Below are positions 8,576 to 16,861 of a stretch of 64,000 nucleotides of DNA, in pieces. How positions within the stretch are numbered: the first letter of the stretch is position 1; each line of letters opens with the position of its first letter. A program made the position numbers and the translations under genes. Where the stretch lies: assembly GCA_963778165.1 (NCBI GenBank), contig CAVZTE010000002.1, positions 1-64,000 on the forward strand, read 5' to 3'. Origin of the DNA: Bog-756 sp963778165 (GTDB lineage: Bacteria; Actinomycetota; Acidimicrobiia; Acidimicrobiales; RAAP-2). The notes beneath the pieces were generated by a model. That model saw nothing but the letters and a program-made list of their open reading frames with translations, did no database searches and had not been told where the DNA came from.

Positions 8576-11140
8576 TCAGGTCGCCTGTTGCGGGACCTCC
8601 ACTCGGAGCTGGATCGGCAGATCGGCAGACGACCCGCCGACTCCGACGACGTAGGTGCCGGCTACCACGGTGGGCGTCCCCCCAGCGTCCGAAGAGAAGG
8701 CCGACTCTGGAAGCACAAGGGTTACACGGGTGGTCGCTCCGGGCGGTACGACGACTTTCTTAAAGGCCCGGAGCTGCTCCGGTGGCTCGCCGAGTCCCGA
8801 CGGATAAGAGACATAAGCCTGCACGACGTCGGCTCCGGACCGGGGGCCGGTGTTGGCCACGTCGACCTGCACGGTGTACCCCCCGGTCGGTGACGGAGCG
8901 ATGTGCGCGTCCGAGAGGGCGAAGGAGGTGTAATCGAGCCCAAAGCCGAACGGGAACAGCGGAGTGACGCCGTTGGCCTGATACCACCGATAGCCAATAT
9001 CGATGCCGGTGCCGAAACTCACCTCGGCGTCGACCCCGGGGAACTCGGCGGCAGTCGATGCTGGCTGCGCAGTGGGCGACGTTGGAAAGGTGATCGGCAG
9101 GCGTCCCGAGGGATCGACCCGGCCGGTCAGGACCGCGGCCACCGCGGTGCCGTCCACCTCGCCCGGATACCAGGCCTCGAGGACGCCGGCCACCTTGGAC
9201 AGCCACGGCATGTACACGGCCCCGCCGCTGTTGATCACGACCACGGTGTGGGGGTTAACGGCGGCCACAGCTTCGATCAACTGATTGGCGTCGCCCGGGA
9301 GCGCCAGGGAACGGTCGGCCCCCTCCTGCTGAAGCTCCCCGGTGAATACAACAGCCACCGAAGCCCGACGGGCGGCGGCGACAGCTGCGGCCAATTGGGC
9401 AGTTTCGTCGGTGATGCCGAATGCGGGGGCCGGATACCCGTCGACCGAGAACCAGCGGATGGCGAAGGTGTAGTGCGCCCCGGCCCGGAGGGACACAGCG
9501 GCAGAGAGGAGATTAGGAGTGTGGAGACCGGCCGAAGACAGGACCGGGGCGCCGTTCTCTGTCAGCCAGGTGTCCCCAACCTCGTGGAGTCCGATGCGGT
9601 AGATCCCGGACGAACGAGGGGTGATCGTTTCGCTCCACGAGCTCCAGTACTTTCCGGTTCCGGGGGTCGTGGCCGTGGCCACGGCGTCGGTCACGTTCGG
9701 GGCCTCGACGACCGAGATGTCCTCCTTCCCGGGCTCTATCCGGTCAGCGTGCAGGCGCGGCTCGTCCGTATCGAAGTAGCGCTTGGAGATGGTCTGACCG
9801 GTGGTGATGTTGTGGAGCGGGATCGAACGCAAGCCCCCTACGGCATACCGGATGGTGGTCGTCGACCCGAGCGCGGACTGCAGGGCACTGAGCGGAGTCG
9901 ACACAAATGGCGCCACCACCGCAGAGCTGCCGTCACCGCTGGTGATCGGGTTCTTTGCTCCGGTTCCGACCACTGCGATCGATTTGATTCCCTTCGCCAG
10001 TGGGAGCACCGCTCCGGCGTTCTTCAGGAGCACCATGGATGCCTCGGCCGTCGTCGTCGCCACGCGGGTGTGTGCCGGCGTGGTGACGTTGGCCGAAGGT
10101 GTCCCGCCGACGGGGTGGTCGATCAGCCCGAACCGGAACATCGTGCTGAGCGTCTCGGTGACCGCACGGTTCAGGTCGGCCACGGGGATAGCACCGGACC
10201 GGACCAGTTGGACCAGGGCGGTAGGAGATCCGGGCTTGATGAGGGCCAGGCCGGCCCGGAATGCCGCGGCCGTGCCCTGATTCGGCACCGCGGCGAGGTC
10301 GGACCGGACGAATCCGGTGAACCCCCAAGATGCAAGGTCGGCGAACACGGTCGGGTTGGAGCAGTCGTTAACGCTGTTTACCGATCCGTACGAGCACATG
10401 ATGGACGCCACGTGTGCCTGTTGTACGGCCTCTTTGTACGGTGGGTTGAACACTTCGGCGAGCGCCCGCGCGGAAACCTGCTGATCGAGGATGTGGCGTG
10501 CTGTCTCTTGGGAGTATGCGGTGACGTGCTTCAGGTTCGCCATGGTCCCGGTGGACTGAATGCCCTCGACGTTGGCGACGCCCATGGCGCCGGTCAGCAC
10601 CGGATCTTCGCCGAATGCCTCGAAGATGCGGCCGGCCTCTGGCACCCGGGCCAGGTTGAGCTCGGGTCCCTGTGCGGCGTCGATTCCCTTCGCTCGTACT
10701 TCCTGGCCCATCACCGTCCCTGTGGCACGCGCCATCGAAGGGTCGAAGGTGGCTGCTACTCCGATGGCGGCCGGCAGCTGCGTGACTCCGCGCATGTTGG
10801 CAGCGATGCCATTCGGCCCGTCAGTGAGCGTCAGCGGCGGGATGCAAAGCGAGGGGATCCCGAGGTTGGTGTTCTCGAGGGGAGGCGCCGTCCGCAGGAC
10901 GACGAACGACGCCTTCTGTTCGAGCGTCATCCGGGCCAGGACCTCGGCCGCCAAAGACACTGGGGTGCCATCGCCCTGTCGGGCCTGGGACACCCAAGGG
11001 CAACGGGCCGCCGGGACCGATGTCGCAGGTGGGGCCGCGGAGCGGTGGGCGCCCACGATGAGGGCTGCTATGACTGACGCGCAGCCGAAGAGCCCGACGA
11101 TGACGACCCATCTTTGTGTGCGGTGCTCGGGGCTGGCCAT
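8576..11140 (-). CDS. Secreted glycoside hydrolase family 3 beta-glucosidase-like enzyme
   Basis: An 854-residue enzyme hydrolysing beta-glycosides with retention. An N-terminal signal/anchor (about residues 11-30) is followed by the GH3 barrel: LTDGPNGIAANMRG, PELNLARVPEAGRIFEAFGEDP, the substrate-site NLKHVTAYSQE, and the nucleophile Asp281 in GFVRSDL. The second domain starts near 365 (ASMVLLKNAGAVLPL). It is interrupted by a PA14-like insert (about 450-580: YFDTDEPRL, YWSSWSETI, GIYRIGLHEVGDTWL). It then resumes with the likely acid/base Glu606 in EGADRSLALPGD. A fibronectin-III-like domain closes the protein (about 760-850). The reading frame is intact. This architecture occurs in beta-glucosidases and related exo-enzymes; the exact sugar is not predictable. 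Confidence 0.92.
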   Translation of the reverse strand: MASPEHRTQRWVVIVGLFGCASVIAALIVGAHRSAAPPATSVPAARCPWVSQARQGDGTPVSLAAEVLARMTLEQKASFVVLRTAPPLENTNLGIPSLCIPPLTLTDGPNGIAANMRGVTQLPAAIGVAATFDPSMARATGTVMGQEVRAKGIDAAQGPELNLARVPEAGRIFEAFGEDPVLTGAMGVANVEGIQSTGTMANLKHVTAYSQETARHILDQQVSARALAEVFNPPYKEAVQQAHVASIMCSYGSVNSVNDCSNPTVFADLASWGFTGFVRSDLAAVPNQGTAAAFRAGLALIKPGSPTALVQLVRSGAIPVADLNRAVTETLSTMFRFGLIDHPVGGTPSANVTTPAHTRVATTTAEASMVLLKNAGAVLPLAKGIKSIAVVGTGAKNPITSGDGSSAVVAPFVSTPLSALQSALGSTTTIRYAVGGLRSIPLHNITTGQTISKRYFDTDEPRLHADRIEPGKEDISVVEAPNVTDAVATATTPGTGKYWSSWSETITPRSSGIYRIGLHEVGDTWLTENGAPVLSSAGLHTPNLLSAAVSLRAGAHYTFAIRWFSVDGYPAPAFGITDETAQLAAAVAAARRASVAVVFTGELQQEGADRSLALPGDANQLIEAVAAVNPHTVVVINSGGAVYMPWLSKVAGVLEAWYPGEVDGTAVAAVLTGRVDPSGRLPITFPTSPTAQPASTAAEFPGVDAEVSFGTGIDIGYRWYQANGVTPLFPFGFGLDYTSFALSDAHIAPSPTGGYTVQVDVANTGPRSGADVVQAYVSYPSGLGEPPEQLRAFKKVVVPPGATTRVTLVLPESAFSSDAGGTPTVVAGTYVVGVGGSSADLPIQLRVEVPQQAT

Positions 11141-11499
11141 ACGACCGGTCGTTGTCCTTGCTCGTTGGGCGTCGGCCTACCCCGACCTGCCGCAGTGGTC
11201 AGGGCTTAGCCTACGACGCGTAGGCGTCCGCGTGGTGGACTTGGCATTTGCTCCCCTCGCCCCTCGCCCCTTACCCCTGGCATCCAGCGCCGATCCGACG
11301 AATTCCTAAGGCTAGGCATTGTCGTGTTGGCTGACTCAGTGGAACCTGCCTTGTTCCCGTCACATCCGGCAATGGGTTGAATCCTTGGGAGCGGTGAAGC
11401 CTTCAACCCTGACGACTCATGATGCAAATCGTGGGCAACCGGGATAGGTACAACTTGTGTGGCAAGAGCCACCCAAGTCATAAGGGGAGGGGGCGCCCC

Positions 11500-11640
11500 A
11501 TGGAAATCAACGAGAAGATCATGGTCAGTGTCGATGACCATGTGGCGGAGTCACCCGACCTGTTCGACGGGCGACGGAAAACCAGGGCGGACCGAAAGGT
11601 GGTTCGACCCGTCAGCCGTATCCATGACGCTTTATCGTGC
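11500..11640 (+). pseudogene. N-terminal fragment of an amidohydrolase-family protein
   Basis: The ATG at 11500, with the strong RBS aaggggaggg, begins MEINEKIMVSVDDHVAESP and continues DLFDGRR. This matches the start of metal-dependent amidohydrolases (usually VSVDDHVVEPPDxF, with the DxH first metal site). After about 45 residues the homology fades near PVSRIHDALS, and the end of the DUF2332 gene begins on the opposite strand. The remaining roughly 350 residues are absent, so this looks like a truncated relic. Confidence 0.55.
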
Positions 11641-11698
11641 TGCCATCGACGGTTCAGACGCCATCCAGAACATCGACTGTCCATGGCTTTGGACAAAG

Positions 11699-12739
11699 TC
11701 AGGACCTCGGCAAGGGTGGCTGCGCTCCGTCGCAGGTGATGGCGGTGACCACATCGGGTTCAGAACTTCCGCTCGGGGGAGTGACATGCTCCAGTGGTTC
11801 CACGATTCCAGCCGTATCCATCGTTATCCACACCAGCGGACGCCCGCGCCCGACGTCGGCCAACATCTCCACATACCGAGGGCGCAGTTCGACGGGGAAG
11901 TAGGAGAACGACCAGGAATTGACCACCACGATCCGGCCATCTCCCAGGCCATCGAACACCCCTGGAAGCACATCCAGGGCGTTCCCCTGCACGACCGGTG
12001 GGGGGTCGACCTGACCTAACTCGATGGCTCGAGCTGCACGGTCGAAACGTCCAGTCCCCGGCCAGATGCACGCCAGCAGCCAACGTGTGTCGTCCTCGTT
12101 GCTCAGATCGGGAGGATCGAGGTCTATCCCGGCCCGACCTGCGAGGACCGGCAGTTGTTGAGCGATTGGCGGTGCACCTGCCGACACCCTGCAGTCAATT
12201 CGAACCGGTGAGCCCGGGGGCCCGGTTGCACCCAGGGGCCCATAGTCGAGTCGGTAGCGATCACAGAGCAGGTTGAGCCCGGCGCTACACCCGACATCGA
12301 CCAACTGGACAGGTTCGCCTCCCGCGGCCCAGGTGAGCGCCGGCCCGAGCAGCGAGGATCGTCCGACCTCATTGGTCTGCACGGTGCGGGTGTTGAGGAC
12401 TTCGAGAAGTTCGGCTCGGTTTCCGAGGCACAGGTCACGGAACAGAAGAGGAGCGGAAGCGGTAGAGTGCCCCGCGTAGACATCGGCAAGTGGGTGCTCG
12501 GCGCCTCTCAGAAGGAGGTAGTGGGCCCCGGCAAGCATTAGCGGGGGAAAATGAGCCCGAGGATCGGCCGAATACTGAAGAGCTAGAAGTTCACGATCCT
12601 CAGCCTGTGAAACGAGCGATGTCGTCGTAAATAGGGCAATTTCCAGCAAAGATGCCGTCGGCAATCCATCGCCACACATCCTGCCAAGTCGTCGAGGGGA
12701 TCGGTCACGGCTCAACGCTAATGGAACAGCGTCGGTCAT
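11699..12739 (-). CDS. DUF2332 family protein
   Basis: A 346-residue actinobacterial protein of unknown function with a methyltransferase-like core. Family hallmarks are DPRAHFPPLMLAGAHYLLL, TNEVGRSSLLGPAL, LVDVGCSAGLNLLCDRYRLDYG, a C-terminal VVNSWSFSYFPVELRPRYVE, and WITMDTAGIVEPLEH. The DVGCSAGLN motif resembles a SAM-binding loop. The usual C-terminal HxHGxxxEW-like end is missing in this frame. A neighbouring frame gives SHGQSMFWMASE, so a frameshift near 11725 probably truncates the predicted protein and the true stop may lie near 11635. It does not form an evident operon. Confidence 0.85.
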   Translation of the reverse strand: MTDAVPLALSRDRSPRRLGRMCGDGLPTASLLEIALFTTTSLVSQAEDRELLALQYSADPRAHFPPLMLAGAHYLLLRGAEHPLADVYAGHSTASAPLLFRDLCLGNRAELLEVLNTRTVQTNEVGRSSLLGPALTWAAGGEPVQLVDVGCSAGLNLLCDRYRLDYGPLGATGPPGSPVRIDCRVSAGAPPIAQQLPVLAGRAGIDLDPPDLSNEDDTRWLLACIWPGTGRFDRAARAIELGQVDPPPVVQGNALDVLPGVFDGLGDGRIVVVNSWSFSYFPVELRPRYVEMLADVGRGRPLVWITMDTAGIVEPLEHVTPPSGSSEPDVVTAITCDGAQPPLPRS

Positions 12740-12832
12740 GGAGTTGTGCCGTTAGCCGGAGTGGCCAGTTCGTATGCCGCCTGCCCCATCCGCGTGACGG
12801 CACGACGAAGCTGCTGCGGTTCGGGCCTACAT

Positions 12833-13690
12833 TCATTCTTCGACCTGTTGGAAAATAGCGTAGTCGTTCTTGCCATTTGCCTTGGCCGCATAGAGGGCTA
12901 AGTCGGCATCCCGAAGGAGTTCCGCGGCGCACGGACGACCACCGGTGGCAATGCCAATGCTCGCCGTAAGTGAGATCTGTCCGATAGCGGGACCAAGGTC
13001 AAAGGGCGTTCGGAGGACGTCAAGAAGCCTGATGGCGACGGCTTCTGGAACCTTCCGAGATGGCATCGCCGTCGACGAGGACAATGAACTCATCGCCACC
13101 CAATCGCCCGATGCCGTCACTCACTCGCATCACCCCTGACAAGCGATCAGCGACTGCTCTTAGTAACTGGTCGCCGGCCCCGTGGCCCAACGTATCGTTC
13201 ACTTCCTTGAAGCCGTCGAGATCAACGAACAGTGCTGCAACCGTCACGTTGTCACGTCTGGCACGGGCCAACATCCTGTCGATTCGGTCGATGATAAGTG
13301 CTCGGTTCGGGAGACCTGTCAACGTGTCGTGGACTGCTTGATAGTGGATCTGATCAACCAGCCGGGAGTTGTTGATGGCAATCGCCGCCTGTGCCGCCAA
13401 ACCTTGCATGCGTTTCGGCCAGTCTGGGAGTGATGGACAGGCGTTGTGGATCTGACCCCACACTGACAACGATGAATCCGGATGTGGCCCCGTCGATCAC
13501 TATTGGAGCCGAGACCGTGGCCACGTGATTTACCGAAGAGTGAAGGCGCTCCCAACCCGTATTCCGCGTTCAGTCCGACGTCCAGGGCCGTGAAGACCCG
13601 CCCCGTGAGCGAAGCGGCAATCTCATCGGAATCGCCGAAGGAGGCCATGACCTTCAGCTTCGCCGAGCGGCTCAGAGAATCTGTGCGCAC
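12833..13690 (-). CDS. GAF-GGDEF diguanylate cyclase (frameshifted, N-terminus unclear)
   Basis: GGDEF proteins make cyclic di-GMP from two GTP. The catalytic domain is clear: AVHDTLTGLPNRALIIDRIDR, LFVDLDGFKEVNDTLGHGAGD, and IGRLGGDEFIVLVDG. The inhibitory RxxD site (RVSD) sits exactly five residues before GGDEF. A second frame finishes it with ASIGIATGG and LLRDADLALYAAKANGKNDY. Upstream, pieces of a GAF sensor (VMASFGDSDEI, LAAQAAIAINNSRLVDQI) lie in two frames. At least two frameshifts are needed, near 13070 and within 13440-13540. The 5' end is crowded by the TetR gene, so the sensor may be truncated. Confidence 0.8.
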
Positions 13691-13713
13691 ATCTAAGTTG
13701 CAATGCCGAAGCC

Positions 13714-14333
13714 TCAGCGAGGCTTGGGCACCCGTGGTCGGCGCGGCTTGGTACTGGATGTTGTGGACGTCGATGCCCTAGCGAGCAGCGAGGCCTGGTC
13801 GAGGAGCGTGGTGAACAGTTCAAGAGCCCGGGTGGTTCCGGCGGTGTCGCCTGACGCCAACAGGTCGAGGAGGAGGCCTCGGGTGACGGCCAACCTAAGC
13901 GAGCAACAGTCCGTGCCTCTGTCTGGTTGATCCCGGCAATGAGCATCGACTCGGTGATGAGGGAGAGCCAACTCTCGAGGGCTTCCTCCAAGAATCCCTC
14001 GGTACCAGGGCGGCCCAGGAGAGCGTGCGAATAGATCTCGAAGAACAGGCGCTCCTGAGGTCGCAACGAAGGATCTGCCAATCGATCCCACAGCCGACGA
14101 GCGTCGGTCACCGATAAAGCGGCGTCGCCGAGCGTCTGACGCTCGCGCCGCTCGACTTCCCGCACAACCGCTACGAGCAAACCCTCCCGCGACCCGAAGT
14201 GGTAAATGATCATCCGGTGGCTGGTGCCTATCGATGCCGCGATATCCCGCAGGCTGAGGTCAACGATTCCTTCGCTCAGAGCGTGTTCAACCGCAGCATC
14301 GAGGATTCGATCTCGAGCTTGCGAAGTGGCCAC
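13714..14333 (-). CDS. TetR-family transcriptional regulator (frameshifted at the C-terminus)
   Basis: The N-terminal HTH is typical: ARDRILDAAVEHALSEGIVDLS, then LRDIAASIGTSHRMIIYHFGSREGLL. The ligand domain continues LFFEIYSHALLGRPGTEGFLEEAL and changes frame near 13900 to AVTRGLLLDLLASGD and LELFTTLLDQASLLAR. I chose GTG 14333 (VATSQARD). The earlier ATG at 14348 would place the gene start inside the palindromic operator at 14342-14371. It is divergent from the SRPBCC gene and is probably its repressor as well as an autorepressor. The true stop may lie a few codons before 13714. Confidence 0.85.
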
Positions 14334-14341
14334 AACCCACC

Positions 14342-14371
14342 GTACCATCTGGTACACGTACCAAATGGTAC
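14342..14371. promoter_or_regulatory. Tandem palindromic operator between tetR and SRPBCC genes
   Basis: Two adjacent self-palindromic sites, GTACCATCTGGTAC (14342-14355) and GTACCAAATGGTAC (14358-14371), share the form GTACCAnnTGGTAC. They are separated by two bases, so the whole 30-base block is itself nearly symmetrical. The position between divergent genes, one of them TetR, makes this the likely binding site for two TetR dimers. Confidence 0.75.
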
Positions 14372-14389
14372 AGAATAGGAGATGAAGCG

Positions 14390-14833
14390 GTGCGTCAGCT
14401 ATCGGTCGAGGCTCGGGGGACAACGCGAGCCGGTCCCGACGTCGTGTGGTCACTCGTATCCAATGCCAACACATACAAACAATGGGGCCCATGGACCGAT
14501 GGCGGGTACCGCCCGTCGGCCCCGGGCCCTTCTCGGAAAGGATCAGTCCAGTGGTTCCGCTACGGGCGCCTTACGACCAGCATCGAGGAGGTTTTGGAAG
14601 TCGAAGAACCCCGACGCCTTGTCTACAGGGTGGTGAGCGGGCTTCCGGTCAAGAACTATCGGGCGGAGGTGACGCTGACGCCGTCTCCCTTGGGCGGTGT
14701 GTCGATTCGCTGGGCGGCGACGTGGGACAACACGCTGCTTGGCAAGGTGGTGCGCCGCAGCTTGCGGAAGATCTACCCCGAGGTCGTTGGCGCGTTGGTT
14801 GCTGCAGCCGATAGTCATGCTCCTTCAACATAG
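14390..14833 (+). CDS. SRPBCC-family (polyketide cyclase/START-like) protein
   Basis: A 147-residue helix-grip protein that binds hydrophobic ligands. Features are the N-terminal VEARGTTRAGPDVVWSLVSN, YKQWGPWTDGGY, beta strands TSIEEVLEVEEPRRLVYRVV, and LTPSPLGGVSIRWAATWDN, and the long C-terminal helix PEVVGALVAAADSH. The GTG start has an RBS (aggaga) about 8 bases upstream. Its promoter overlaps the GTACCAnnTGGTAC sites, so TetR control is inferred. The ligand is unknown; the inducer of the TetR may be the same compound. Confidence 0.8.
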   Translation: MRQLSVEARGTTRAGPDVVWSLVSNANTYKQWGPWTDGGYRPSAPGPSRKGSVQWFRYGRLTTSIEEVLEVEEPRRLVYRVVSGLPVKNYRAEVTLTPSPLGGVSIRWAATWDNTLLGKVVRRSLRKIYPEVVGALVAAADSHAPST

Positions 14834-15197
14834 GAAGCCGAGTCTGGCCGGACGAATACGGGTGGTTGGGGGGCCTGGCCCGAAGCTCTCATGGGAAAGG
14901 GGGTTAACCCCACCTCCTGACTCCAGCTAGCAGCATTCCAGCTGGCCTCCGACTGATCTACCCTGGACTCATGGCTGCAGCAAGGCGTGTGAGGTGAGCC
15001 GTATCGTGGCGGCCCACTCGGAGAACCAACCCGACTGGACGAGTCAGTGGGTTGAGAAGGTCTTCGTGCCCCACGCGGCGATTTGTTCTCGGCCTGACGC
15101 GCCGGGGCCGCCGGGACAGCGGGTCAAAGAGACTGATTTCGGTCCGGATCGCACTTTCGCCAGTTCTGGACCAGCGGCGAGCGGGTAGAAGAGATTC
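14834..15197. other. Intergenic, no gene recognised
   Basis: About 360 bases precede the DMT transporter. A 64-codon open frame from 14994 shows no family motif and no good RBS. Nothing else was seen. Confidence 0.35.
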
Positions 15198-16151
15198 ATG
15201 GTCTATCTCCTGGCGGCTGTCTGTGCCCTGGCGAACGCACTCAGCAGCATTTTCGAACGAATGGGCGTCGAGAATGCCCCAGAGGACGCCACCCTCCGGC
15301 TCAGCTTGTTAGCCCATGCCCTGAAGCGGGGAATCTGGTTGCTCGGGCTCGCGATCATTGTGGCGTCGTTTCTGCTCCAGGCGGTCGCCTTGCACCTTGG
15401 AAGCCTGACCCAGGTGCAGCCCATTCTCACCGCCGAATTGGTGTTTCTGGTCTTCCTTCTGGCCACGTGGTTCCGGTTCCGTATCGGGATCTCGGAATGG
15501 ATTGCCTGCCTAGCCGCCGCCGGAGGACTCGCTGGGTTTCTCGTATTCGCAGAGCCCAGTGGAGGGAACCTCCAGCCGACACCGCACGAGTGGATCATCA
15601 CCGGCTCGGTATGTAGCGGGATCATCGTCGCCTTGGTGGCGCTGGCATTGCGAGGACCTCGGTGGTGGCGCGCCGCGATGTTCGGTGCGGCGGGAGCGGT
15701 CGGGTTCGCCTTGACCGCTTCGTTCATCAAAACCGTCGGTGACTACGTAGCGATTGATTGGACACAGATGTTCCAGCACTGGCAGACCTACGCGCTCGTG
15801 GTGTGCGGGGTCGGATCCTTGTTTCTGGCACAGAACGCCTACCACGCCGGGCCTATCGCTTCATCACAGACCGCCCTGGTACTTGTAGACCCGTTAGCCA
15901 GCATTGCCATTGGCATCGGCCTTTTTGGGGACACCTTACGGACCTCGGGCGCTTATGGTCCCCTTGAAGCGTTGTCACTGCTGGTCATGTTCATCGGTGC
16001 AGCCTTCATCGCCCATTCAAAACTTGTGTCGGGCATGAAGGGCGATGAAGAGCAATACGGGGAAATGTTGTCTCTCCGGTCGCGTTCAAAGCGATTGGCT
16101 GAAGCGGTGACCCTTGCACCACCGGATGTTGTAGAGAAGCTCTCGCCTTGA
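15198..16151 (+). CDS. DMT-superfamily (EamA-type) membrane transporter
   Basis: A 317-residue, mostly hydrophobic protein with about nine or ten membrane segments. It opens MVYLLAAVCALANALSSIFE and continues ALHLGSLTQVQPILTAELVF, a typical EamA helix-4 type signature. A second repeat unit includes GAAGAVGFALTASFIKTV, AGPIASSQTALVLVDPLASI, and a final helix ALSLLVMFIGAAFIAHSK. A charged tail of about 45 residues follows (LVSGMKGDEEQYG and on). The substrate cannot be told. The gene has no clear partner. Confidence 0.82.
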   Translation: MVYLLAAVCALANALSSIFERMGVENAPEDATLRLSLLAHALKRGIWLLGLAIIVASFLLQAVALHLGSLTQVQPILTAELVFLVFLLATWFRFRIGISEWIACLAAAGGLAGFLVFAEPSGGNLQPTPHEWIITGSVCSGIIVALVALALRGPRWWRAAMFGAAGAVGFALTASFIKTVGDYVAIDWTQMFQHWQTYALVVCGVGSLFLAQNAYHAGPIASSQTALVLVDPLASIAIGIGLFGDTLRTSGAYGPLEALSLLVMFIGAAFIAHSKLVSGMKGDEEQYGEMLSLRSRSKRLAEAVTLAPPDVVEKLSP

Positions 16152-16306
16152 GCGATCGAGGTTTCAGCGCTCGGTCCCCATAGTGGCTTGGTCCGGGGCG
16201 CACGACCGCTGAAGTGTGCTGCCAAAGCACCGGCCAGGATCGCCGCATCGCGAACTGTTCGACCAGCCCTTCAACGGAGTCATTTGGAACTGATCGGCCG
16301 TCAAAC

Positions 16307-16765
16307 TCATTGGGTGGCTGCCGTCCACTCGATTAGTGGCGGCCGCACCGCTGCACAGGTTGGATTCCCCTTGTGGTCGGTGAGGCCCAACCGTCCTATC
16401 AATAGGCCCGAGGCTTGCGCTGCCACCATCGCTTCGGAGGGGATTCCGTCGAACATGATCTTGGCTCTCCTGAACATCTCGAAGCTCCCCGGCCCTTCAA
16501 CGATCCCCCACGAGAGGTAGATGAACCGGCCACCAGGCGGTCCCGAAATATACGGACCCCTGAAATCGAGAGAGCCGGAGGACACGGGACTCGCTTCCAA
16601 TTCCCAGGTCACAGACTGGACGTCCGCCCTCACCTGCCCCATTAGCTCACCCGGTCTGTTCTTACGCTGGACACCCACCTCGATTCGGTGGTGCCCCTCC
16701 GGATGTTCGGGAGATGGCCCACAGGATCGGCCAGGCAGGTCGTGCGCCTCGATGCGTATCAGCAC
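16307..16765 (-). CDS. DUF5990 family protein
   Basis: A 152-residue actinobacterial protein of unknown function. Family features in order are IRIEAHDLPGRSCGPSPEHP, VGVQRKNRPGELMGQV, FRGPYISGPPGGRFIYLSWG, FEMFRRAKIMFDGI, GLLIGRLGLTDHKGNP, and the ending RPPLIEW. It is complete and in one frame. It stands alone between the DMT transporter and the ABC permease, and no function can be inferred from context. Confidence 0.85.
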   Translation of the reverse strand: MLIRIEAHDLPGRSCGPSPEHPEGHHRIEVGVQRKNRPGELMGQVRADVQSVTWELEASPVSSGSLDFRGPYISGPPGGRFIYLSWGIVEGPGSFEMFRRAKIMFDGIPSEAMVAAQASGLLIGRLGLTDHKGNPTCAAVRPPLIEWTAATQ

Positions 16766-16861
16766 GTCAACAGTATGCGTCTGACTGACCCAGCACGCTC
16801 GCCGGGTGCACTGTATGACTCATCGGGACACTCGCTCAGATCCACCCCTTCTTGGTCGTGA

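Noticed and set aside
8903..11077. A 724-codon open frame on the + strand opposite the GH3 gene
   Set aside because: It is antisense to a well-supported enzyme with intact motifs. Its translation is rich in Arg/Gly/His and low in motifs, the usual effect of high-GC third positions.
14994..15188. A 64-codon open frame before the DMT transporter
   Set aside because: No RBS, no motif, and composition typical of non-coding GC-rich DNA.
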